A stretch of DNA of 64,000 nucleotides from Marinobacter sp. BGYM27 (GTDB taxonomy: Bacteria; Pseudomonadota; Gammaproteobacteria; Pseudomonadales; Oleiphilaceae), in NCBI GenBank assembly GCA_025153445.1, contig JANZNS010000002.1:310001-374000 (forward strand), in the 5' to 3' direction. The translations under genes and the position numbers were made by a program. Within the stretch, counting starts at the first letter, position 1, and every line of letters starts with the position of its first letter. Below are positions 32,525-40,645 of the stretch, piece by piece. The notes under the pieces were generated by a model. The model was given only the letters and a program-made list of their open reading frames with translations. It ran no database searches and was not told the DNA's origin.

Positions 32525-33460
32525 CTAGAGCCCTCTGAGCAGTTTCCGGACAGAGCTCCACCGATTGATCAGCAATGAGCCGAAAATGAGTGAGCAGCCT
32601 CCCAGCTGTGTTGCCGACATGGACTCACCGAACCAGCCGGCCGCAAACAATGCGACCCACACCGGCTCCAGTACGAGAATTACCACCCCGTGGCTGTTGG
32701 TTGAGAGGCTCTGAGCGTAGGTCTGAAGCAGAAAGCGCCCGGCGGTGCCGACAACGGCGCTGGCAATGACCCAGCCCGCGAGCACCGCCGAAAAATCGCT
32801 CAGGGTCGGGTGCCATGGCTCCCTGAAGGATGACGCCAGTAGCGTTACACAGCCGACCGTTAACAGGGCAATCGCAGTGAGCGCCAGTGCCGGGAGTCTC
32901 TCTCGGTGACGCTCGGTTCCGTCAGACAGCACATAGGTGCGACTGTTGGCTGCATGGGTGTTGAGCGTGAAGTACAGCGCGAAGATAGCGGCCGCAATGA
33001 CGAAGAACAGCTGACCTGGCTCCGGGCGAAATCCGTTTTTAAGCGAGAGCAATGCCAGCCCGGCGATAGCAACTGGCAGCGCAAGCCATGTGGACAGTGG
33101 CTGGGCCTCCTTGAAGACAATGCGTGCAATTACGGGCACGAAGACCACGCCTAAACTCGTCAGGAACGCGCCTTCGCCGACATTGTCGGTCAGGAACAGT
33201 CCGGTTATCCAGCAGCTCATGGCAACGCCAAACACCAGGCCAACGCGGATGCCCCGGAAAAGCTGTTCCGGTGTGAGTCGCATTAATTGCTTGCGTCCCG
33301 CGAGAGCAAGCAGGCTGCCAGCAAGCAGGAATCGAACGGCCATGAAGAGCAGCGGCGGCATCAGCAGCACGGCTTCTTTTGAAAAGATCCAGCTGATGGC
33401 TGCCAGAAGTGTAACAATGACCAAAAGGCCATCGGCCTTGCGCGCTTGACTACTCGACAT
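32525..33460 (-). CDS. EamA/DMT-family transporter
   Basis: A 311-residue inner-membrane protein of ten predicted helices in two EamA repeats (LLVIVTLLAAISWIFSKEAV, then PPLLFMAVRFLLAGSLLAL; and in the second half GVVILVLEPVWVALFAAGWFGE). Members export metabolites or amino acids; the substrate is not shown. The ATG at 33460 (SSSQARKADG) is preferred over a TTG frame from 33499. It is the first host gene beyond the prophage. Confidence 0.85.
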   Translation of the reverse strand: MSSSQARKADGLLVIVTLLAAISWIFSKEAVLLMPPLLFMAVRFLLAGSLLALAGRKQLMRLTPEQLFRGIRVGLVFGVAMSCWITGLFLTDNVGEGAFLTSLGVVFVPVIARIVFKEAQPLSTWLALPVAIAGLALLSLKNGFRPEPGQLFFVIAAAIFALYFTLNTHAANSRTYVLSDGTERHRERLPALALTAIALLTVGCVTLLASSFREPWHPTLSDFSAVLAGWVIASAVVGTAGRFLLQTYAQSLSTNSHGVVILVLEPVWVALFAAGWFGESMSATQLGGCSLIFGSLLINRWSSVRKLLRGL

Positions 33461-33641
33461 ACGGAGCGGTATTCCTGAGTTTAAAGCGGAGGGCTGCAAA
33501 GTCTAGCACGAGATGGTTAGGTGGCGAACTAGTCCTTTAGGGTATAGCGGTTGATGGATTAACCGACGTGAGCTGCCGCAGGGAAGTGGGAGGCGCTTGC
33601 CAGTATCCTGGCATTGCCAAAGCGATTTACAATCAGGTGTA

Positions 33642-34460
33642 ATGATCGAGAACCATCAGCAGGAGTATCCATTGCCAGATCCCGACATGATCGCCTTCAG
33701 TGAGGACGGGCGAATTGCCACAATCAGCCTGGACAATGGTCAGGACGGTCATTGGTCGCCGGATTTTCCAGAAGCGCTGGAAATGGCGTTACGCACAGCA
33801 ATGAAGGCTTCGGGTGTTAGGGCGCTAATCCTGACTGGCGAGGCTGATAGTGTGTTTTCACATGGGCTTGCGCCTGACGTGTTTGCGGTTGGTAGCAAGG
33901 TAGAGGCGGCCGTTCTGGCCAGGCAGTGTGCCAAGACTTTTTCGCTGTTACGTCAGTTCAAAGGGGTTAGCATTGCCGCTATTAATGGCGACGTGTCGGA
34001 CTTGGCGCTGGAGTGTGCCGTATGCTGCGATTTCCGGATCGCCGCTCATGACGCGATATTATCGATTTCACCAGGCCGTTACGGTTTGACTCCGCTGGCT
34101 GGCGCCACTCAACTGCTGCCCAGACTCATCGGGGAAGTCTGGGCGAAGCGGTTAATGCTGTGCGGAGAACGGATTGATGCAAAGCGGGCCCAGCACGTTG
34201 GCCTGGTTGACGAGGTAGCTGATCAGGAATCGGTTTACCCACTAGCGATTGAATGGGCCAAACGAACATTTGCCCACAGTCCTGATGCGACCCATGCGAC
34301 CAAGCAATTGATTGAGCATGCGCGTATGAGGCCGCTGGAAACCGGTTTTGCGGCAGAGCGGGATTGGTTGAGCGCTGTTCTGGGCACGCCGGATCAGTTG
34401 GAAGGTGTTGCCGCGGTGCTGGAAAAACGTGATGCCCGATGGCAGAGCGACAAATCTTGA
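33642..34460 (+). CDS. Enoyl-CoA hydratase/isomerase-family protein, atypical
   Basis: A 272-residue crotonase-fold protein. Family features are present: ALILTGEADSVFSHG, CDFRIA, then SPGRYGLTPLAGATQLLPRLIG and AKRLMLCGERIDAKRAQHVGLVDEV. The oxyanion GGG is changed to SDLALE, although the glutamate is in register. The place of the second catalytic glutamate (PE in the rat enzyme) is Pro. It may therefore not be a classical hydratase. ATG 33642 follows AGGTG; an ATG at 33687 is possible. It is followed by an XRE regulator. Confidence 0.75.
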   Translation: MIENHQQEYPLPDPDMIAFSEDGRIATISLDNGQDGHWSPDFPEALEMALRTAMKASGVRALILTGEADSVFSHGLAPDVFAVGSKVEAAVLARQCAKTFSLLRQFKGVSIAAINGDVSDLALECAVCCDFRIAAHDAILSISPGRYGLTPLAGATQLLPRLIGEVWAKRLMLCGERIDAKRAQHVGLVDEVADQESVYPLAIEWAKRTFAHSPDATHATKQLIEHARMRPLETGFAAERDWLSAVLGTPDQLEGVAAVLEKRDARWQSDKS

Positions 34461-34485
34461 AGAATCAGACAGGGAGTGATCGGTG

Positions 34486-34899
34486 ATGCGGTATATGAAG
34501 TCCTTTCATCGACGATTGAAGCACTTGCGTGACACCCGGCAGATGTCTGTGTCTGATGTTGCGCAGTTATGTGAGGTTGATGAGCGGCGGGTTGCCAGTT
34601 GGGAAAGTGATACCCCAAAGAACCGCAGCTACCCGGATATTGATGAATTGATGGATTTGTGTCTGAAGACGGAAACGCCGCTGGATGCATTGCTGGATTT
34701 TGAAGATGCGCCTGATGCTGGTCAGATGGAGTTGCCGGGGCTCACGTTCACCACGGACACTGATCTGACAAAGGCACTGGAAACGCTTGAGCGGGAAATG
34801 GACCGCCTGAAGCTAAATGAAGAAGAGGTCGAAATGCTGCGCCGGTTCCGCAAGGCAACCGCCGAGAACCGGCGCATGATCGTACAATTACTTGGCTGA
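34486..34899 (+). CDS. XRE-family transcriptional regulator
   Basis: The 137-residue protein has an N-terminal HTH (residues 5-60: RRLKHLRDTRQMSVSDVAQLCEVDERRVASWES) and a helical C-terminal region with LEREMDRLKLNEEEVEMLRRFRKAT. GGGAG precedes the start; GTG 34483 is immediately adjacent. It is on the plus strand, ends overlapping the end of galU on the other strand by 12 bases, and has no known target. Confidence 0.8.
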   Translation: MRYMKSFHRRLKHLRDTRQMSVSDVAQLCEVDERRVASWESDTPKNRSYPDIDELMDLCLKTETPLDALLDFEDAPDAGQMELPGLTFTTDTDLTKALETLEREMDRLKLNEEEVEMLRRFRKATAENRRMIVQLLG

Positions 34900-35775
34900 C
34901 TTAAGCTTTGCAGCAGGTTTGGCAGCCTTCGGCGCTTTGTCTTTGCCTGCTTTGTAAATGTGCTCGTAGACGTAATTGGTCGCGTCTACGAAGCCATCAA
35001 TGCTACCGCAATCAAACCGCTTACCCTTGAACTGATACGCAATGACGCAGCCTTTGCGTGCCTGCTCCAGCAGAGCATCGGTGATCTGAACTTCACCATT
35101 TTTGCCAGGCTTGGTATTTTCAAGAATATCGAAAATATCCGGCGTCAGGATGTAGCGACCGATGATGGCAAGATTCGACGGCGCATCCTCCGGAGCCGGC
35201 TTCTCAACCATGTCAGTGATACGGTAGAGGCCGTCTTTCATTGTTTCGCCGGCGATCACGCCGTATTTGTGTGTTTCATTCGCAGGAACTTCTTCAATGG
35301 CGACGATAGAGCAGCGGAACTGATTGTACAGTGCCGTCATTTGGGCGAGTACGCCTTCGCCATCGGTATCCGCAACACAGAAGTCATCCGCCAATACAAC
35401 CGCAAACGGATTATCGCCGACCAGATTGCGGCCGGTAAGAATGGCATGACCCAGGCCTTTCATTTCATTTTGACGGGTAAAGGCAAAGGTGTTGTTGTCA
35501 ATCAAATCGCGGATCGATACGAGCAGCTCTTCTTTACCGGATCCGGCAATCTGTGTTTCCAGCTCATAGCTGATATCGAAGTGATCTTCGATGGCGCGTT
35601 TACCACGGCCGGTCACAAAGCCGAATTCGTGAATGCCTGCCTCCGCCGCTTCTTCTACGCCATACTGAACCAGAGGTTTGTTAACGATGGGCAGAATTTC
35701 CTTCGGCATCGCCTTGGTCGCCGGTAGAAACCGTGTACCGTAACCAGCAACGGGAAATAAGCACTTCCTGATCAT
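34888..35775 (-). CDS. galU: UTP-glucose-1-phosphate uridylyltransferase
   Basis: A 295-residue cytosolic enzyme that makes UDP-glucose from UTP and glucose 1-phosphate. The nucleotide-binding signature GYGTRFLPATKAMPKEILP is intact, with VEEAAEAGI and later LADDFC, KPAPEDAPSNLAIIGRYIL. AGGAC precedes ATG 35775; the longer frame to 35856 is not needed. The C-terminus is Lys/Ala-rich (APKAAKPAAKLKSAK). UDP-glucose feeds OpgH (glucan) and polysaccharide synthesis encoded nearby. Confidence 0.95.
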   Translation of the reverse strand: MIRKCLFPVAGYGTRFLPATKAMPKEILPIVNKPLVQYGVEEAAEAGIHEFGFVTGRGKRAIEDHFDISYELETQIAGSGKEELLVSIRDLIDNNTFAFTRQNEMKGLGHAILTGRNLVGDNPFAVVLADDFCVADTDGEGVLAQMTALYNQFRCSIVAIEEVPANETHKYGVIAGETMKDGLYRITDMVEKPAPEDAPSNLAIIGRYILTPDIFDILENTKPGKNGEVQITDALLEQARKGCVIAYQFKGKRFDCGSIDGFVDATNYVYEHIYKAGKDKAPKAAKPAAKLKSAK

Positions 35776-36678
35776 GTGTATCGTCCTTTTTCTGAAAAAT
35801 CTCAATTCCAGCGGATAAAGCGAATATCGGCTGCTGTTTCGAACAGTCAATGTCATCGCTGCACAAAGTCTGCCAAGTGTATCTAACCTCGCAGAACAAA
35901 GGGAGCGTACAGGGCCAACATGATCGTTTTGTCACGGTGCCCAAAAAAATATGTCGAATCGTTAAATCCGCTGACGCAGCCTGCATCCCTTTATGCCTGA
36001 ATGCAGTAACGGCAGTGCTTTCAGAGTAGTGGGGGATTATAGCCTGAGCTTTGAAAAACGGCGCCGGCTCATGTGGATCGAAGGCTGAAATTGACAGAAC
36101 TGTAACCGGTGGGCCGCCGATTCCATTCTTTCACCGGCTACTTTAATGGCGGAACAGGCGAGCGGGGACTGCTGACGTTTGCCCTTTTTGTGAGCATTTT
36201 GATGTGGCGTCGCGGGCTGCTTAAACGCGGACTTCAGTTATGCGTTTGTGTAATCGGTTCGTACGTTGCCGGATACATCGCGTTACCCGTGTGCCATTAC
36301 GGTGCACGGCATCGGGCAGCGGCTTTTGCTGGGGTTTTGACAGGCGTGGCCTAAGAAGATCGAGTTAAGCCATTGCCGCGTCACCAGTTTCTGCCAGATC
36401 AAGAATTTGCTTTTGGTTCTATACGGAAGTTTCTGTTTTTATGAAAGATTAAATCTGTTAAAAAATGAAAACTACCTATGGATTGCCTATTCCTTGTCCA
36501 CTATATTGCACACCACGAAAGATTTCCGCTGATGCCTTGAAGGGATTGGATTATCTGTGTCGCGATAAGCGGCGTGTTGATTCGCGCTCATCGTGCTCGT
36601 GGTTCAAGGGTTCGCAGGAGAAGTCCAGGTTCCAACGGCTATCAACGCCGCCATTTTCCGGTTAGCAGGTTCCAGTTA
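35776..36678. other. Intergenic region between galU and the TpsB gene
   Basis: About 900 bases hold no convincing gene. A short GTG frame at 36109-36354 encodes a hydrophobic 81-residue peptide but lacks a ribosome site. Between 36400 and 36500 the sequence is AT-rich and probably holds a promoter for the gene at 36679. Divergent control of galU and the TpsB gene is likely. Confidence 0.4.
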
Positions 36679-38388
36679 ATGTTGTTGAAGTCAGGCCTCC
36701 GCAAGGAGTGGGTGAGCATCGGGTTTACTCTACTTGGCAGTCTGCTGAGTGCAAACCTGTACGCGGTTGCCCAGTCGCCTGAGACTATTGAGTGGCAGCG
36801 CCAGACTGATATTTCCAGGCAGTTGTATAACCGCGATGTGCTCCCGGCTATCGATGAGACGGAAGCGTCACTCGCAGCTACCACAAAACCGGATTCCAAA
36901 CCCGCCGACTGGGTAGATCAATGGCCCAAGGGGCGCTGTGTCACCATCAAATCCTTTAACCTGCCGGGCCTGCTATTGCTGCCAACGTCGATGGTTACCC
37001 AGGTGCAGTCACTGGTGCAGCCAAACTCGGGGCAATGTGTGGACCCTGAGCGAGTGAGTGGCATTACGCAAACGATCAACTCGCTTTTTGCCAGTCAAGG
37101 GTGGGGAACGACCCGTGCCTACGTGCCGGACAACGCCCTTCGAAACGGCACGCTCACCATGCGGGTTGAGCTTGGCGCCTCGAAAAGCCCCGCGGATGAG
37201 GTTATTAGCAACGCGGAGATCAAAACCAGTGGTCAGCGTTTGAGTCTGCTGGATTACGCACCGGATTACGATAGTCATGACATCGTCATCAACGATAGCG
37301 CGATCAGCGCCCCTGTCGACTCTGCAGCCCAATCCAGTGCCCGTATCCATACGGTTCGCCGCCATTGGCTGGGGTCACGGTTTTCGCTGGCGGGTGAAAG
37401 TCAGAATATGTCGGATGAGCGCCGCGGTCATATTGATGTCATCGCCGATGATCTGGCGAGCGCCAATGATGCGCTCCAGTTCCAATACCGGCGAGCGTCG
37501 GCAAACCGGCTGGAGGCGCGTTCCCAGGGTTTCGGGTTCGATTACTCCTTTCCCTGGCGGAACAATGATTTCGCGATCAACTTCGAGCGTTATGACTACG
37601 AAGACACGGTGGTGGGTAGCGATCGCATCTACGAAGTGAGCGGTGATACCCGGGTAATCGATTTTTCCGGCCGCCGTACCTTGCTCGATTTCAACGGCAC
37701 GCGTCTTGAGAGTCTCATGGGGCTGTCCACCAAGGAAAATAATTCGTTTGAGGACGGTTACCGGCTGGACAATTCCAGCAGGCAGTACACGATCATGCGC
37801 TTTGAAGGACGCCTGAGTCAGGATCTCTGGCTGGATACGACGGCGGTCACTAGTCTTTCGGCAGAGCAGGGACTGGATGCATTTGGTGCCGGAGATAACG
37901 ATATTCCCGAGTCGGATGGCACCTCTCAGTTCAGCAAATACACCTTCTATGGTTCGCTGAGTAAACCCGTCTGGTTGTGGACCTGGGGCTTGAGTGGACG
38001 TTATCAGTATACGCCGGACATTCTTCCGGGAAGTGAGAAAATGTTGATCGCCGGATCATCTCTCGTAAGCGGATTTGGCGGCCAGAGTCTCGTTGCCGGG
38101 CAGGGTGGATGGCTGCGATTCGATGCCAGTAGTCCGGCAGTGCCTTTCCCGTTGACCTCGACGCTCACGTCGGATGTGCGGCTCTCACTCCTCAAGGGCT
38201 GGGCACCCAATACCGAGGGCCAGAGCGATAACTATGGCAGCGCGAGTGCGGCAGAAGTCTCTCTCAGGTTGACGGGGCAGCGTATGAGCGCAGGCCTGAG
38301 TGTAGGTAAAATGTTGGGCGCTTCCAGCGATGCGGCGTCACCCCCTGAGTTGCCCGACGTAAAGCTGTCTTTCTCTCTCGGTATCTGA
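36679..38388 (+). CDS. TpsB-type outer-membrane transporter (FhaC/ShlB/HecB family)
   Basis: A 569-residue protein with signal peptide (WVSIGFTLLGSLLSANLYA) and a POTRA-like domain at about residues 78-165 (CVTIKSFNLPGLLLLP, GITQTINSLFASQGWGTTRAYVPDN). An FhaC-type beta barrel follows. In the loop that normally reads VRGY or VRGF, the sequence is LVSGFGGQSLVAGQGGWLRFD, so the key Arg is Ser. Family members export a large TpsA adhesin or haemolysin partner, but none lies next to it. The gene precedes opgG with a 380-base gap, so it is not clearly co-transcribed. Substrate unknown. Confidence 0.8.
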   Translation: MLLKSGLRKEWVSIGFTLLGSLLSANLYAVAQSPETIEWQRQTDISRQLYNRDVLPAIDETEASLAATTKPDSKPADWVDQWPKGRCVTIKSFNLPGLLLLPTSMVTQVQSLVQPNSGQCVDPERVSGITQTINSLFASQGWGTTRAYVPDNALRNGTLTMRVELGASKSPADEVISNAEIKTSGQRLSLLDYAPDYDSHDIVINDSAISAPVDSAAQSSARIHTVRRHWLGSRFSLAGESQNMSDERRGHIDVIADDLASANDALQFQYRRASANRLEARSQGFGFDYSFPWRNNDFAINFERYDYEDTVVGSDRIYEVSGDTRVIDFSGRRTLLDFNGTRLESLMGLSTKENNSFEDGYRLDNSSRQYTIMRFEGRLSQDLWLDTTAVTSLSAEQGLDAFGAGDNDIPESDGTSQFSKYTFYGSLSKPVWLWTWGLSGRYQYTPDILPGSEKMLIAGSSLVSGFGGQSLVAGQGGWLRFDASSPAVPFPLTSTLTSDVRLSLLKGWAPNTEGQSDNYGSASAAEVSLRLTGQRMSAGLSVGKMLGASSDAASPPELPDVKLSFSLGI

Positions 38389-38768
38389 AACAACGCCCGC
38401 GCCGGATCCATATCCGGCCATTTTCCATCGCCTGCGAAGACAGGTCTTTCCCTCTGTTTTTTTGTGCCGATTTTGCCTATCGTAACTTGAGGCAGGTAGT
38501 TGTCGGATCACCTGAATTACTCGCCTTACACAGTTTTCACTTGATGCAATGCTCGTCCCGGGTGTTAAATTGTTGTTTCAAATAGGATCTTCAAGCAAAG
38601 GAAATGTGTCATTCAAATCTCTTGATTCGGTTTGGTGCGCGTACCCTGTCGAGGCAATGCCGCTGTCCTTCTTTTTAAGCGTACCGAGGTGCAGAGGCGT
38701 CGTCTGAAGCATTCATAGCGTTTGATTTATCGCTGTGGAGATCCTGAAACGTCGGAGAAGGATAGTCC
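38389..38768. other. Intergenic region before opgG
   Basis: No gene seen. CCGGAT-CCAT-ATCCGG (about 38402-38417) is a small hairpin, weak as a terminator. The remainder should contain the opgG promoter, but no clear boxes were found. Confidence 0.4.
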
Positions 38769-40328
38769 ATGCTTTCAGTTCGCTCCCTCTGGAGTTCTGC
38801 TTTTACACCGGTAATCTGCGCGGGCCTGATGGTGTGCTCATCCGGTGTTGCCGCATTCGATTTCAACACAGTGATAGACAAGGCACAGTCGCTCTCCAAA
38901 AAAGCCTACGAAGCGCCCGAACAGGCCCCGCAGTTCTTGCGTGACCTGAGTTATAGCCAATACCACGATGTACGCTTCAAACCTGAGAGGAGTCTCTGGC
39001 GCGGGAGTAAATCCAGTTTCCAGGTCAAGATGATGCCTCCCGGCATGTACTACTCCCACCCTGTCACCATAAATGAGGTTGATAGCGAAGGTGTGAGGCC
39101 CGTTGTTTTTGACAAATCGGTGTTCAACTATCCCAGCCCGGCATTTGAAAAGCGTATTCCTGCTGATCTTGGCTATGCCGGCTTCAAGCTGACGTTTCCG
39201 ATGAAAAGCGGCAAGAGTCGGGATGAATTCCTCATGTTTGCCGGGGCCAGTTATTTCCAGGGTATCGGGCGTGACAACGAGTTTGGAGTATCGGCACGTG
39301 GTATCGCACTGAATACCGGTCTGCCTTCAGGTGAAGAAGTACCTGCGTTTACCGAGTTTTGGCTTGAGCACCCGGCAGGCGACTCCAAATCAATGACTGT
39401 GTACGGCTTGTTGGATGGGCCTAGTGTGACTGGCGCCTATCAGTTCCAGATACACCCGGGGGACAGCACGCGTATTGATGTCACGGCCAAACTTTTCTTC
39501 CGCTCTGATATTGATTTGCTGGGCATGGCACCGCTCACCAGCATGTTCTACTACGGCGAAAACACCGTTAAGCCGAAAGGCGAGTGGCGCCCTCAGGTTC
39601 ATGATTCGGATGGTCTGCTTGTGCATGACGGCAAATCGGGAGAATGGCTGTGGCGACCGCTGATTAACCCGCGCGATCTGCGCATGAGTTATCTCCAGAC
39701 TGAAGATGTGCGCGGCTTTGGCTTCATGCAGCGCGACACGGATTTCGGCAAGTTCGAAGATCTGGAAGCCCGTTACGATAAAAGGCCAAGCGCCTGGGTC
39801 GAAGCCAAGGGTGACTGGGGCAAAGGTCAGGTCGTGCTGGTTGAAATTCCGACCCGCTCGGAGGTGAACGACAATATCGTGGCATTCTGGCGACCGGAAG
39901 GGCCGATCAAAGCGGGCGCGCAAATGGGGCTCGATTATTCGCTTACCTTTGGCGATGAAACGGTGGCGGGTCAGGAAACTGCTCACGCGGTGCGAACGTT
40001 TGTAGGTGACGGTGACCGTGTTGGGGGTGGTGATGTAGACGGCGCCTATCGGCTTATTGTCGACTTTACTGGCGGCGAACTGGATGACCTGACCGAGAAA
40101 AACGCAGTCGTGAGTAAAGTGACCGGGGGCAAAGGTGTCGAAGTATTGGAGCACTTTGTCGTCCGCAATCCGGAGGAGAATACCTGGCGTTTGTCGATGC
40201 TCGTCAAGCCGGCATCGAATCAGGTGATGTCGCTTCGCGCTTTCCTTAGTCTGGACAACAAACCGCTGACCGAAACCTGGAGTTATGAATTGCCACCCGG
40301 TTCGGATATTCGAGCCGATTCCGAGTGA
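38769..40328 (+). CDS. opgG: Osmoregulated periplasmic glucan protein OpgG
   Basis: The 519-residue periplasmic protein acts in glucan backbone processing or branching. A signal peptide (FTPVICAGLMVCSSGVAA) precedes the MdoG body with LRDLSYSQYHDVRFKPERSLW, LGYAGFKLTFP, GASYFQGIGRD and KPKGEWRPQVHDSDGL, all characteristic of OpgG/OpgD. The second gene of this family (42853-44436) is a twin-arginine paralogue. The gene lies ahead of opgH, as in E. coli, with one small gene between. Confidence 0.95.
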   Translation: MLSVRSLWSSAFTPVICAGLMVCSSGVAAFDFNTVIDKAQSLSKKAYEAPEQAPQFLRDLSYSQYHDVRFKPERSLWRGSKSSFQVKMMPPGMYYSHPVTINEVDSEGVRPVVFDKSVFNYPSPAFEKRIPADLGYAGFKLTFPMKSGKSRDEFLMFAGASYFQGIGRDNEFGVSARGIALNTGLPSGEEVPAFTEFWLEHPAGDSKSMTVYGLLDGPSVTGAYQFQIHPGDSTRIDVTAKLFFRSDIDLLGMAPLTSMFYYGENTVKPKGEWRPQVHDSDGLLVHDGKSGEWLWRPLINPRDLRMSYLQTEDVRGFGFMQRDTDFGKFEDLEARYDKRPSAWVEAKGDWGKGQVVLVEIPTRSEVNDNIVAFWRPEGPIKAGAQMGLDYSLTFGDETVAGQETAHAVRTFVGDGDRVGGGDVDGAYRLIVDFTGGELDDLTEKNAVVSKVTGGKGVEVLEHFVVRNPEENTWRLSMLVKPASNQVMSLRAFLSLDNKPLTETWSYELPPGSDIRADSE

Positions 40329-40390
40329 ACCGCCTCGTTAGCGAAGGCTAAGTCGATCGGGCTGCACTTTGCGGCAACAGGGAGAATGTT

Positions 40391-40645
40391 ATGGCCAGAA
40401 CACGATGTCAGCAGGCGCTCGATCGCGTCATGATTTACCTGCAGGGTTACGATATCGAGCCTACCCAGGATGTCAGCCGGCGCGCATTGCAGTTAGTTGA
40501 TTCGGTGTTCGCCGAAAGTGACGAAAAGGTGATTGAGCGTGCAGTCGATCGCATAGCCGATTATTTCGACCTCCCTGAGCCGGATCTCCCGGAGCAGCGG
40601 CCTCCCTTAAAACGCGGCAGCATAGGATACCGCCCTTATGTCTGA
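40391..40645 (+). CDS. Small protein between opgG and opgH
   Basis: An 84-residue protein: ARTRCQQALDRVMIYLQGYDIEP, then EKVIERAVDRIADYFDLPEP, with a Pro/Arg-rich tail. Its stop overlaps the start of opgH by eight bases, so translation is coupled. Probably helical. No family recognised, but its place in the glucan operon suggests a supporting role. Confidence 0.6.
   Translation: MARTRCQQALDRVMIYLQGYDIEPTQDVSRRALQLVDSVFAESDEKVIERAVDRIADYFDLPEPDLPEQRPPLKRGSIGYRPYV

Noticed and set aside
34960-35727. Long plus-strand frame of 255 codons opposite galU
   Set aside because: It is the antisense shadow of galU, whose own motifs are unmistakable.
36109-36354. Hydrophobic 81-residue ORF between galU and the TpsB gene
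   Set aside because: GTG start without ribosome site and no recognisable pattern; kept as intergenic.
39390-40154. Long minus-strand frame opposite opgG
   Set aside because: Shadow of a conserved gene with clear family motifs on the plus strand.
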